A stretch of DNA of 64,000 nt. Origin: Actinomycetota bacterium. GTDB lineage: Bacteria > Actinomycetota > Thermoleophilia > Miltoncostaeales > Miltoncostaeaceae. The translations under genes and the position numbers were made by a program. Below are positions 1-7,982 of the stretch, in pieces; position 1 is the stretch's first letter; each line of letters opens with the position of its first letter. The DNA lies in the NCBI GenBank assembly GCA_020636905.1, contig JACJWX010000015.1, positions 1-64,000 of the forward strand, read 5' to 3'. Under the pieces are notes generated by a model. The model worked only from the letters and a program-made list of their open reading frames with translations, was not told the DNA's origin and ran no database searches.

Positions 1-1
1 C

Positions 2-583
2 CCCACTCCGGAATCGGCCCAGACCCGTCCGCTCTCCCACTACGGGATGAGCAAGATGGCGGCCGAGGGCTACTGCGGCCTCTACGAGCGCCTCTACGGC
101 ATGCACACGGTCGTACTGCGGCTCGGCAACGTCTACGGGCCCCGCCAGGATCCGCACGGCGAGGCCGGCGTCGTCGCCATCTTCGCGGGCCGCATGCTCG
201 ATGGGATCCCGCCGACCGTCTTCGGTGACGGCCTCCAGACGCGTGACTACGTATACGTGGGGGACGTCGTCCGCGGATTCATGGCGGCGGCGGATCGCGC
301 CCCGGCCGGCAGCGTGATCAACATCGGCAACAGCGCCGAGGTGACGGTCCTGGACCTCATCGAAGGGCTGGGCGGGGATCTCGCTCCCGAGTTCAAGCCG
401 GCGCGACTGGGCGAGCTGCAGCGGAGCGCGCTCGACAACCGGCTCGCGAAGTCGCTTCTGGGCTGGGAACCGCAGATGCCCCTCGACGAGGGTCTGCAGG
501 CGACGTACCGCTCGATCGCCGAGCACCGCCGCAATCCCGACGCCCGCCCCCCGGGATTCCTGGAGGTCGCGGCCACCGCGTGA
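2..583 (+). CDS. NAD-dependent epimerase/dehydratase, C-terminal part (5' truncated by window edge)
   Basis: This is the last 193 residues of an extended short-chain dehydrogenase of the UDP-glucose 4-epimerase type, which changes the configuration of a nucleotide sugar. The reading frame is open from base 2. The catalytic YxxxK motif (Y14 and K18 of the visible part, YGMSK) lies just before the ATG at 47, so that ATG is internal and not the start. The LRLGNVYGPRQ and FGDGLQTRDYVYVGDV blocks are typical of the substrate-binding half of the family. The exact sugar cannot be told. The neighbouring PHP phosphatase suggests a polysaccharide context, which is inference. Confidence 0.88.
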   Translation, partial: PTPESAQTRPLSHYGMSKMAAEGYCGLYERLYGMHTVVLRLGNVYGPRQDPHGEAGVVAIFAGRMLDGIPPTVFGDGLQTRDYVYVGDVVRGFMAAADRAPAGSVINIGNSAEVTVLDLIEGLGGDLAPEFKPARLGELQRSALDNRLAKSLLGWEPQMPLDEGLQATYRSIAEHRRNPDARPPGFLEVAATA

Positions 584-619
584 TCGGCGCGGCGGGGGTC
601 GCCGGCGCGTCGCCGGCGG

Positions 620-1369
620 CTACCGCCGCAGCCCGAGCCGCGGCGGGCGGATCGCGCCCCCGGCGAGCAACGCGCGCGGTCCGTCGTCGACCATCCACCG
701 CAGCGCATCCGACGTGCTGTCGATGGCGTCAGCGGCGGCCTCAAGTCCGGGCAGCAACTCCGGCGGCCGCCAGGTCGCCGAGTGGGCGTCCGACGCGAGG
801 AAGTGCGCCATGCCGTTGCGCAGCAGCGCCTCGGCCGCCTGCCGCGCCCGCGGCCCGTGGTCTCCGGTGAACGAGCTCGCGGTGAGCTGGACGAGCGCCC
901 CGCGGCCCACGATCTCGCGCATCCGGTCGGGTGACGCCTGCACGCTGCTGTTGCGCTCGGGATGCGCGAGCACCACCCCGAACCCGCGGATCTCGAGGTC
1001 GGTGAGCATGGCGGGGAGGTGGATCGGCCAGCCCCGGAACGGCACCTCGAGCAGGATCCATCGACCGTTCCCGCCGAGGGTGGCGGCCCGTACCGCGTCG
1101 TCGCTCATCCGGGGCAGCCAGTCCATGCTGATCTCGCCGCCGGGAACGATCTCGAGCTCGACGCCGGCCGAGGCGAGTTCCGCCCTGAACGCGTCGACGC
1201 CGCTCACGACGTCCTCGGGGAGGTTGGGGTACTGGGCGATCATGTGGGGCGTGCAGATCGTGGTGGTGATGCCCGCCTCGACGGCCGCCTGCGCCATTGC
1301 GATGGCATCGGCGACAACTCCGGGGCCGTCGTCGATGCCCGGCAGCAGGTGGCAGTGGATGTCGATCAT
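620..1369 (-). CDS. PHP-domain protein, CpsB/YwqE-type tyrosine-protein phosphatase
   Basis: A 249-residue protein of the PHP superfamily. It opens with IDIHCHLLPGIDDGP, the metal-binding HxH start of CpsB/YwqE phosphatases, and carries further metal-ligand blocks CTPH, ILLEVPF, LAHPERN and LASDAHS in the usual order. CpsB enzymes are Mn-dependent phosphatases that dephosphorylate bacterial tyrosine kinases controlling capsule and exopolysaccharide export. It converges with the epimerase gene at the window start. No kinase is visible in the window. Family assignment is firm. The substrate is inferred from the family. Confidence 0.85.
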   Translation of the reverse strand: MIDIHCHLLPGIDDGPGVVADAIAMAQAAVEAGITTTICTPHMIAQYPNLPEDVVSGVDAFRAELASAGVELEIVPGGEISMDWLPRMSDDAVRAATLGGNGRWILLEVPFRGWPIHLPAMLTDLEIRGFGVVLAHPERNSSVQASPDRMREIVGRGALVQLTASSFTGDHGPRARQAAEALLRNGMAHFLASDAHSATWRPPELLPGLEAAADAIDSTSDALRWMVDDGPRALLAGGAIRPPRLGLRR

Positions 1370-1477
1370 GGCGGCCAGCGTAGCGACCGCCCGACACCCC
1401 CGCCACGAAGTGTCATTCGGCTGACACCGGCCTCACCCTCGCCGTGCCGCGGTCACCGCGCTAACATGCCGGTCCCC

Positions 1478-1550
1478 GGGGCATTAGCTCAGTTGGGAGA
1501 GCGCCTGGATCGCACCCAGGAGGTCAGCGGTTCGAATCCGCTATGCTCCA
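1478..1550 (+). tRNA. tRNA-Ala(CGC)
   Basis: A 73-base cloverleaf. The acceptor stem GGGGCAT pairs with ATGCTCC and includes the G3:U70 wobble that identifies alanine tRNAs. The anticodon stem CCTGG/CCAGG holds loop ATCGCAC, anticodon CGC, reading GCG. The T loop is TTCGAAT. CCA is not encoded. A rho-independent terminator follows 12 bases downstream. Confidence 0.95.
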
Positions 1551-1562
1551 CTCGTCTCGGAA

Positions 1563-1584
1563 CCCCGCCATGTGCGGGGTTTTT
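1563..1584 (+). terminator. Rho-independent terminator of tRNA-Ala
   Basis: A 6-bp GC stem CCCCGC/GCGGGG with a 5-base loop (CATGT), followed by five T residues. Confidence 0.85.
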
Positions 1585-1695
1585 CCGTTCCAGGGTCGGC
1601 TCGTGTCCTGCAGAGTCCGCACGCCGGCCGCACGATGCGCCGTCGCGGAAGTTCTCATCCCGCCCGCGTGACGCCTCGTGTCTTTGGTAGCCGGG

Positions 1696-2862
1696 TCAGC
1701 GGAGTTCCCGCAGGACGTCGGGGGCGACGAAGATCACCCGCCCGGGGCGCCGCCGTTCTTCCAGGATTCCGAGATCCGCGAGTTTGCGGAGCGCGTTCAT
1801 CGCCGCCTGGCTGGAGACACCGTGCCGCTTCGCCACCTGCGAGGCACGCAGCACCGGGCTTCCAATCAGCTCACCTGCCAGCCGCTCGGCGACGCCGAAT
1901 CCGCCCGCCCCTCGAACGATCCGAATCTGATCTTCCTGAAGCGTCAGGAGCCGGAGGATCTTACGACGATTCGATTCCGCGGAATCCCGAACTCCAACCG
2001 CGAAGAACCGAACCCAACAGTCCCACTCACCGGTTTGGCTCAGTCGCAGGAGTTCATCCTGATATTCCGCCCGGCGGGCTTCGAACCAGGGCGAGACAAC
2101 GAGAATCGGCTGCTCGAGCAGCTCCCTCATCATGAGTTGGACGACGATCAAGAGTCGCCCGAGGCGGCCGTTCCCATCGGAGAACGGATGAAGCGTTTCG
2201 AACTGGTAGTGAGCAATCGCCGCCTGCACCACTGCCGGAAGGGCGACGGGTGGATCGTTGATCCACCCGATCCAGTCATCCAGGCCGGCCGCGAGCCGGT
2301 CACCCGGTGGCGGCGGAACGAACCGTGCATGATCGATCGGCGAGTTCCGTGGACCGATGAAGACCTGGATCTGACGTAGGCCGCCGGCATCCCCCAACTC
2401 GCCGGCCGTGCCGCGGACAAGGCTCAACTGGAGTCCTTCAATCAATCCTCGCGTGACCGGCCGGTCCGAGATCCATTTGAAGGCTTCCTCGGCAGTGCTG
2501 ACGTAGTTGAGTACTTCACGCACCTCAGCGGTCGCAGTCCGGTGCTCGGCTTCCGACTCGAATACCGCCTCGAGCGGCGCGAATGTCCCTTCGAGGGCGC
2601 TCGTGCTCTGCGCTTCTCGGCGCAAGGATGGCTGAGTCAGGAGTGATGGGTCGGGAACCTTGCGAGAGGCCTCATCCAGCCGGCCGAGGGCTGCCGACGC
2701 TTCCACGACCGCATTCCAGGTCTCGGAAGAGAGGTCGACTTCCCGGGGAAGCGCTTCAGGGAGGAACGCGAAAGCGTCGTAGGAGTCGCCCGTGCGACCG
2801 TCGACGCCAGAAATCGGAACAAGCCGACCGATCGGAGATCCGCGGAGAGCATCAAGGTCCAT
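1696..2862 (-). CDS. Fic/DOC-family AMPylase with C-terminal winged-helix domain
   Basis: A 388-residue Fic protein. Fic domains usually transfer AMP from ATP to a target protein hydroxyl. The signature HPFSDGNGRLGR (225-236) is fully intact, including catalytic H225 and R236. An N-terminal inhibitory-helix motif TSALEG (T87, E91, G92) matches the S/TxxxE(G/N) class II autoinhibition motif. The N-terminal part (about 10-120) is the Fic_N region. About residues 320-388 look like a winged helix (ASQVAKRHGVSSQAAMNALR). The gene stands alone, with no antitoxin gene visible. A 9-bp palindrome lies over the likely -10 box, so autoregulation by the HTH tail is plausible (inference). Confidence 0.9.
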   Translation of the reverse strand: MDLDALRGSPIGRLVPISGVDGRTGDSYDAFAFLPEALPREVDLSSETWNAVVEASAALGRLDEASRKVPDPSLLTQPSLRREAQSTSALEGTFAPLEAVFESEAEHRTATAEVREVLNYVSTAEEAFKWISDRPVTRGLIEGLQLSLVRGTAGELGDAGGLRQIQVFIGPRNSPIDHARFVPPPPGDRLAAGLDDWIGWINDPPVALPAVVQAAIAHYQFETLHPFSDGNGRLGRLLIVVQLMMRELLEQPILVVSPWFEARRAEYQDELLRLSQTGEWDCWVRFFAVGVRDSAESNRRKILRLLTLQEDQIRIVRGAGGFGVAERLAGELIGSPVLRASQVAKRHGVSSQAAMNALRKLADLGILEERRRPGRVIFVAPDVLRELR

Positions 2863-2864
2863 AA

Positions 2865-2953
2865 TCCAAGTTTAGCGTCGCAAACTTGGAACAAGGGCTC
2901 CTTTCCCAAGTGGAGCCCCGACGAACTTGGAACCAGACCGTCTTCTTCCAAGT
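2865..2953. promoter_or_regulatory. Palindrome array over the fic promoter
   Basis: A perfect 9-bp inverted repeat, TCCAAGTTT (2865-2873) and AAACTTGGA (2882-2890), lies two bases upstream of the fic start codon. A second perfect 8-bp inverted repeat, ACTTGGAA (2925-2932) and TTCCAAGT (2946-2953), lies further out, with a variant element TCCCAAGT at 2904-2911 between them. On the minus strand TAAACT (2869-2874) would make a -10 box ending six bases before the ATG, so the fic message may be leaderless. An operator role is inferred. Confidence 0.55.
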
Positions 2954-3282
2954 CGACGCGGGGTCCAGCTGGAGCCACCTGGCGAACCGACATCAACGGT
3001 CCAACCTGGAACAGCAACGTGGACCCGGACCAAGAGCGACCGTCGGTCGGAGAACCGGCATGGCCCGTGTCGGCGCCCACGGGCGGCTTCACTCCCGGGA
3101 ATCCCAGCGAACGGCGCCTCGGAACGCGCCAATTCGGAGTCTCCTGACCTCGATGGGGGCGCCGTAGTGCCGTGCCCACAGCACCATCTGCGGGAACCCC
3201 TCGGCTCGGCACGGATGTGTCGCCCGTCGATCGTGTGCCACCATCGGCTCGTGGATCCCGTGCCTGAACAGCCGACCGCGGC
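2954..3282. other. Non-coding interval between fic and the response regulator
   Basis: About 330 bases without a convincing gene. It holds a TCCAGCTGGA palindrome at 2964-2973 and a loose CCTGGAAC element near 3005. It presumably carries the promoter of the downstream two-component operon, but no clear -35/-10 pair was recognised. Confidence 0.4.
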
Positions 3283-4005
3283 ATGAGCGAGCCGCAGCGC
3301 CGCACCGCGCTCGTCGTCGACGACGAGCCACCCATCAGGAGCGTATTGCGGGCCTACCTGGAGGCCGACGCCTTCGAGGTGGTCGAGGCCGGGACCGCCG
3401 CCGAGGCACTGGACCTGGCCCGGTCGCAGTCGCCGGACATCGTGCTCCTGGACGTCGGGCTGCCCGACCTCGACGGTCTCGAGGTGCTGCGACGCATCCG
3501 GGAGCACTCGCACATGGCCGTGATCCTCGTGACCGCGCGCGCGGAGGAGACCGACACGCTGGTGGGACTGGCGGCGGGCGCCGACGACTACGTCACCAAG
3601 CCGTTCAGCCCCCGCGAGGTGGTGGCCCGGGTGCGGACGGTGCTCCGCAGGTCGGGGGCGGCGTTGGACGCGCCCGATGGCTCCGATCCGGACCCGGACG
3701 TACGGCGGTTCGCCACGCTCGTGATCGACCCGGCCCGACGGGAGATCACGGTGAGCGGCACCCGGGTGTCGCTGTCGACCCTGGAGTTCGACATCCTCAT
3801 GGCCCTCACCGACGCCCCGGGCAGGGTCTACACCCGCGCGCAGCTCCTGGAGAAGGTGTGGGGCTACGACTTCTACGGTGACGAACGCGTGGTCGACGTC
3901 CACATTCGCAGCATGCGCAAGGCGCTGGGTGACCGCGCCACCTCGCCCGAGCTGATCGGCACGGTGCGGGGAGTCGGATACCGGTTCCTGGAGCAACCGG
4001 CGTGA
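3283..4005 (+). CDS. OmpR/PhoB-family response regulator
   Basis: A 240-residue two-component response regulator. The receiver domain (about 8-120) has the acidic pair in VVDDEPP, phospho-acceptor D57 (VLLDVGLPDLDG) and the conserved lysine K106 (VTKPF). The C-terminal half (about 140-238) is an OmpR-type winged helix, with VWGYDFYGDERVVDVHI and the terminal TVRGVGYRF block. It overlaps the histidine kinase gene by 4 bases (GTGA), so the two are translationally coupled partners. The controlled genes are unknown. The nearby DUF2202 and DUF4405 genes are possible targets only by position. Confidence 0.95.
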   Translation: MSEPQRRTALVVDDEPPIRSVLRAYLEADAFEVVEAGTAAEALDLARSQSPDIVLLDVGLPDLDGLEVLRRIREHSHMAVILVTARAEETDTLVGLAAGADDYVTKPFSPREVVARVRTVLRRSGAALDAPDGSDPDPDVRRFATLVIDPARREITVSGTRVSLSTLEFDILMALTDAPGRVYTRAQLLEKVWGYDFYGDERVVDVHIRSMRKALGDRATSPELIGTVRGVGYRFLEQPA

Positions 4006-5105
4006 ACCGGCTCGTGGTTCGGCTGGTGCTCTCGCACCTGCTGGTGGTGGCGGTGGGAGCCGTGGTCACCTTCGTCGTCGTGCGTCAGCTGGCTCCCGTG
4101 CTGTTCGAGGATCGCGTCCCGGGAAGCGGTGCGGGGGGCGGGCCCCGCCCGGGCAGCGGGCCGGGACTCCGGCAGACCGTCGCCGACTCGGTGACGGCGG
4201 CGCTGCTGGTGGGCGCGGCGGTGGGGATCACCGTCGGAGCCATCGTCGGGCTGTTCGCCGCCCGGGGACTGCTCCGGCCGCTGGAACGGGTGCGTGCGGC
4301 CACGCGGCGGCTCGCCGACGGCAACTACGGCGAGCGCGTGGCGACACCGGCGGAGGTGGAGCTGGCGGCACTCGCCGACGACGTCAACCACCTGGCGTCG
4401 GCGCTGGAGGCCACCGAACAGCGGCGAATGCGGCTGATCGGTGAGGTGGCTCACGAGATGCGGACACCGCTGACGGTCATTGAGGGGTACACCGAGGGCA
4501 TGGTCGACGGAGTCATCGAAGCGACACCCGCGCAACTCGCGCAGATCGGTGACGAGGTGCGGCGGCTGCGCCGCCTCAGTGAGGACCTGTCCGCCCTGTC
4601 GCGAGCGGAGGAGGGACGCATCGAACTCGAGACCGCGACGGTGAGCCTCCTGGCGCTGGCCGACGCAGTCGTCGCGCGGCTGCGGCCCCAGGCCGAGGCA
4701 CAGGACACGGCGCTGGATCTGACCGGCGACCCGGGCGTCATGATCGACGCGGACGCCGGCCGTATCGGCCAGGTGGTGACGAACCTCGTGGGCAACGCCC
4801 TCCGCGCGACGGCGCCCGGCGGGCGGGTCGAGCTCAGCGTGTCGGGGGGTGACGGAACCGCCCGGCTCGAGGTCACCGACACCGGCGTCGGCCTCCAGCC
4901 GGGGGACCTCGAGCGGGTCTTCGAGCGGTTCTACCGGGCCCCCAACTCGAGCGGGGGCGGGGGCTCCGGCATCGGCCTGACGATTGCGCGGGGCATCATG
5001 CGAGCCCATGGCGGTGACCTGGTGGCGACCTCACCGGGGGCCGGCGGAGGAGCCACGTTCACCGCCACGTTTCCGCAGGCGGCACGGGGTGGCGCGGCCG
5101 CCTGA
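4002..5105 (+). CDS. Sensor histidine kinase with two TM segments and HAMP domain
   Basis: A 367-residue membrane histidine kinase with a GTG start inside the stop of the response regulator. TM1 spans about 5-30, then a short glycine-rich external loop (40-60), TM2 (about 65-88) and HAMP (88-140). The H box is GEVAHEMRTPLTVIEG with phospho-accepting H151. The N box is NLVGNALRATAPGG, G1 is DTGVGLQPGD, and the F and G2 boxes are FERFYRAP and GGSGIGLTIARGI. All catalytic blocks are present. The external loop of only about 35 residues suggests that the signal is sensed in the membrane or inside the cell. Confidence 0.95.
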   Translation: MNRLVVRLVLSHLLVVAVGAVVTFVVVRQLAPVLFEDRVPGSGAGGGPRPGSGPGLRQTVADSVTAALLVGAAVGITVGAIVGLFAARGLLRPLERVRAATRRLADGNYGERVATPAEVELAALADDVNHLASALEATEQRRMRLIGEVAHEMRTPLTVIEGYTEGMVDGVIEATPAQLAQIGDEVRRLRRLSEDLSALSRAEEGRIELETATVSLLALADAVVARLRPQAEAQDTALDLTGDPGVMIDADAGRIGQVVTNLVGNALRATAPGGRVELSVSGGDGTARLEVTDTGVGLQPGDLERVFERFYRAPNSSGGGGSGIGLTIARGIMRAHGGDLVATSPGAGGGATFTATFPQAARGGAAA

Positions 5106-5140
5106 ACGCCGCGCCACCCGTTCGCCCGCGCCACCTCCGT

Positions 5141-5800
5141 TCAGGTCGTGGCCTGGTTCATGGGGCAGCTCGCGTTGCCGGCGCCGGCACCACGCTGCAT
5201 CTGACCCTGCCGCCCGCGCTTCCCCATCTGCGCCTTGCCGGCAGCCGTGGCGGTCTGGCCGTTGGCCGCACGCGTGAAGGCCGCCAGGTGCTTCTTCGAC
5301 GCCGACCGGAGGTTCGTCAGCACCTGCTTGGTGACCGGGTCGCTCGTGGCGTTGATGGCCCGCGTCAGGTCGGCGATGTCGCGCTTCTCGAGAGCGATCC
5401 CGACCCGGTAGGCGTAGGTCTTCGACTTGAGCGCCGTCGAGCGCCATCCGTCGTAGAGGCGCTGCACTTCGGCGTTCGCGTACACGCCGGCCGTCTTGCC
5501 GACCGCTGGGTCGGCGACGTCGTAGCGGGTCAGCAGGCTGCCGACGGCATCGAAGTGACGCTGCTCGGAGCGCTGGATGTTGCTGAACGGCAGCAGTCCG
5601 CCGTACTTGGTGGAGATGACCCGGTAGAGGTCGCGGGCCATGCGCTCCTCGTCGCGCATGAGCTGCAAATCCGCGGCCTCGCTGCTGGTGATCGCCTGCG
5701 CGGACTGCACCGTGGCCCCTCCGGCGATGCCGAGGGCCAGGGTTGCTGCCGCCAGCATCGTCGCGCGGCGCTGGCGTGAAGTGAGTGTGAGGCTGGTCAT
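5141..5800 (-). CDS. Secreted DUF2202 (ferritin-like fold) protein
   Basis: A 219-residue exported protein. The ATG at 5800 is chosen because GGAGGAG lies 8 bases upstream; an in-frame ATG 36 bases earlier lacks this. A signal peptide covers about 1-38 (hydrophobic AATLALGIAGGA, then SAQA). The mature part begins with ADLQLMRDEERMARDLY, and SEQRHFDAVG follows. These blocks are typical of DUF2202, a four-helix family related to ferritins. The C-terminal tail is basic and glycine/glutamine-rich with one cysteine. The function of the family is not established. It converges on the two-component operon. Confidence 0.85.
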   Translation of the reverse strand: MTSLTLTSRQRRATMLAAATLALGIAGGATVQSAQAITSSEAADLQLMRDEERMARDLYRVISTKYGGLLPFSNIQRSEQRHFDAVGSLLTRYDVADPAVGKTAGVYANAEVQRLYDGWRSTALKSKTYAYRVGIALEKRDIADLTRAINATSDPVTKQVLTNLRSASKKHLAAFTRAANGQTATAAGKAQMGKRGRQGQMQRGAGAGNASCPMNQATT

Positions 5801-5919
5801 TTGTGGGCTCCTCCGAAGGGGTGGCTCGTCCTGCACTCAGAGAACACCCCCACCGTGAAGCCTCCGCGACCGCGAATATGAAACCTTCGTGAAGCACCCT
5901 GGCGGGTGCGATCAGGAGC

Positions 5920-6438
5920 TCAGACGCGCGCCCACAGCACGTTGCCCACGCTGATCCGCGTCACACGCCCCCGCCGCATGACGAACACCGTGTTCGAGCG
6001 TCCCGGTCGCAGCGCGCCGACGGTGCACCGGCGTCCGCCGGCCAACCCCGAACAGGCGACCGCCCGCAGGCGCGCGCGCAGGCGCCGCTCGCTCGTCCCG
6101 ACGCCGACGCCGGTTCGCGTCCGGTTCGCGCGTCGCGAGACCGAGGTGGAGATGAGTGCGACCTCCCCGTCGTGGAGCAGAACGGTGAGTCCTCGGTACC
6201 CCAGCCGACGGGTCTCGCCGGTCTCATCGCTGACGACGAAACGGGTCACCGGGTCGCCGAGTTCGCGCACCACGCGCTGCTCGCTCCACCCCGGCCGGAC
6301 GCCCCCCATCGCGTGGTTGGGAATGAGCACCGCCTGCCCCATGGCGGGAAACGCGAGCGTCGCCGCTCCCAGAAGGGTGGCGTGCCACCGGTTCCGCCGC
6401 CGGCGGCGGGGTCGAACGCGGTCACCGGACGTGGTCAT
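5920..6438 (-). CDS. Hypothetical exported protein, BamE/SmpA-like fold possible
   Basis: A 172-residue protein. The ATG at 6438 has GGAG about 9 bases upstream. The N terminus is strongly basic (about 6-17), followed by a hydrophobic stretch (about 18-35), giving a signal peptide or membrane anchor. After it, GVRPGWSEQRVVRELGDP resembles the helix-turn of SmpA/OmlA-type domains that occur in exported lipoproteins. Two cysteines near residues 135-145 could form a disulfide. I do not recognise a specific family, and the function is unknown. Confidence 0.65.
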   Translation of the reverse strand: MTTSGDRVRPRRRRRNRWHATLLGAATLAFPAMGQAVLIPNHAMGGVRPGWSEQRVVRELGDPVTRFVVSDETGETRRLGYRGLTVLLHDGEVALISTSVSRRANRTRTGVGVGTSERRLRARLRAVACSGLAGGRRCTVGALRPGRSNTVFVMRRGRVTRISVGNVLWARV

Positions 6439-6524
6439 GGAGGGGCTCCGTTCCCGGGTGGGTCCGCACGAGTGTCCGTCTGAGGGAAAACGCCCGTCAA
6501 CCGTATGGGGCACGCGGTCGAGCC

Positions 6525-7070
6525 GTGTCGGCGATGGCGTACATGGAATTCTCAGGAACCGCCGTTAGCATCGCCCGCGTGCCCGCTTCCCCCGTACGCG
6601 CCCGCGGACGCCTGTCCGGCCTGGCCGCCTTCAACTACGTCCTCGATCTCGCGCTGATCGTGGCCTTCCTCGTCGACTGGAACCTGCGGTTCACCGGTCT
6701 GACGGTGCACGAATGGCTCGGGATCGTGCTGGGCGGGGTGATCTTCCTCCACACGGTGCTGCACTGGGATTGGATCGTGCGCACGGTGCGCCGACTGCTG
6801 ACCGCACATTCACGGCAGCGGTTCACCGCCGCCGTGAACCTGCTGCTGTTCGTCGACATCGTGCTGCTCGTGGCCAGCGGCATCCTCATCTCGCGCGTCG
6901 CCGTTCCCGGGCTGGCCGACTCCGACCAGTTCTGGCGGTGGTTGCACATCAAGACCGCCGAGGTCTCACGGATCTTGCTGGGCGTGCACATCGCACTGAG
7001 CTGGCGATGGCTGTGGGCGATGACCAAACGGACGCTGAGTCGCGCCCCGATTCCGGAGGCGGGGGCGTGA
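6525..7070 (+). CDS. DUF4405-like four-helix membrane protein
   Basis: A protein of up to 181 residues with about four hydrophobic helices: LSGLAAFNYVLDLALIVAFL, WLGIVLGGVIFLHTVLHW, AVNLLLFVDIVLLVASGILI and ILLGVHIALSWRWLWAM. Histidines inside the helices (for example LHTVLHW and LGVHIALSW) resemble the bis-histidine haem sites of small membrane cytochrome b families such as DUF4405. Haem binding is inference. The true start may be a GTG at 6580, since the first 18 residues are not obviously conserved. The next gene overlaps it by 4 bases. Confidence 0.72.
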   Translation: MSAMAYMEFSGTAVSIARVPASPVRARGRLSGLAAFNYVLDLALIVAFLVDWNLRFTGLTVHEWLGIVLGGVIFLHTVLHWDWIVRTVRRLLTAHSRQRFTAAVNLLLFVDIVLLVASGILISRVAVPGLADSDQFWRWLHIKTAEVSRILLGVHIALSWRWLWAMTKRTLSRAPIPEAGA

Positions 7071-7435
7071 ACCGGTGGGCCAGGGCGGTGATCGTGGTGG
7101 CGGTCGCCGTCGCCGTGACGGTCGTGGGCGGATTCGTGTGGCGCGACCATCTGCAGGGTCTGGCGGGCCCCGGAGACCGGGGTGCCCCGCGCGGCGACCG
7201 GCATCGGGACGAGTTCCGTCCGCCCCGCGACGACGCGTTCCGGGAGCCGTTCGGCGCACCCGATGGCGAGCACCGACCCGAAGGGCGCGACGGGCGGGGT
7301 GGCGAGTGGTTCAGCGCCCGCGGCCTCGGCGGTTTCGTCGAAGCCGGTATGCCGATGCTGGTGTTCGGCGGCCTGGTGATCGGAGCCGACCAGCTGCTGC
7401 GGGTTCGGCGCCGCCGCCGGCTGCGGGCTCCCTGA
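7067..7435 (+). CDS. Small bitopic membrane protein, charged linker (hypothetical)
   Basis: A 122-residue product starting at a GTG that overlaps the stop of the DUF4405-like gene (GTGA), with a GGAGGCGGGGG stretch just upstream. One TM helix lies at about 6-25, then a charged Arg/Asp/Gly-rich linker (about 30-80), then a second hydrophobic segment GFVEAGMPMLVFGGLVIGA (about 88-106) and a basic C-terminal end. The overlap implies co-expression and a likely partnership with the upstream membrane protein. No family is recognised. Confidence 0.6.
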   Translation: MNRWARAVIVVAVAVAVTVVGGFVWRDHLQGLAGPGDRGAPRGDRHRDEFRPPRDDAFREPFGAPDGEHRPEGRDGRGGEWFSARGLGGFVEAGMPMLVFGGLVIGADQLLRVRRRRRLRAP

Positions 7436-7549
7436 GCACCTGACCTCGGTCGCCGGGTGAACAGGCACCGGTATTCAGGCCGCCGCCCGGCGCTCATGTT
7501 GGCGAACGGTCGGTACCGACGCCGGCCACAGAGCCAAGGAGCGGATTCC

Positions 7550-7918
7550 ATGCCGACCTACCGCGCCCGTGTCTACACCGGCAACCTCAGCCCCGGCGCG
7601 TTCGCCGGAACCGACGCCAACGTCTACATCACCCTCTACGGCCGGGAACGCTCATCCGACGAGCTGATGCTGGACAACGCCGCCAACAACTTCGAGCAGG
7701 GCGCGGTCGACACGTTCGCCCTCCACCTGGCCGAGCTCGGCGACCTCCAGCGGGTGCGCATCCGGCACGACAACAAGAACCCGTTCCCGGGCTGGTACCT
7801 CGATCGCGTGGAACTGCGAAACGAGGACACCGATCAGGAGTGGACCTTCCCCTGCTACCGGTGGCTCGCACGGGACGAGGACGACGGCGAGATCGAGCGG
7901 ATGCTGGATTCCGCCTGA
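7550..7918 (+). CDS. PLAT/LH2-domain protein
   Basis: A 122-residue protein made of a single PLAT (LH2, lipoxygenase homology) beta-sandwich: YRARVYTGNLSPGAFAGTDA is followed by NVYITLYG, and later RIRHDNKNPFPGWYLDRVEL. The ATG at 7550 is preceded by AAGGAG at a good distance. An upstream in-frame ATG is less likely. PLAT domains bind lipids or proteins at membranes. Stand-alone bacterial versions are poorly studied. No signal peptide is seen, so it is probably cytoplasmic. Confidence 0.85.
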   Translation: MPTYRARVYTGNLSPGAFAGTDANVYITLYGRERSSDELMLDNAANNFEQGAVDTFALHLAELGDLQRVRIRHDNKNPFPGWYLDRVELRNEDTDQEWTFPCYRWLARDEDDGEIERMLDSA

Positions 7919-7982
7919 CCCCGGATTTCCCATCCCGCGCCGTGAACGCCGCCGAGCGGCGGGGCGCGGGATGGGCCGCCCC

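Noticed and set aside
2872..3996. Long minus-strand open frame over the response regulator
   Set aside because: His/Arg-rich shadow of the receiver and DNA-binding domains on the plus strand.
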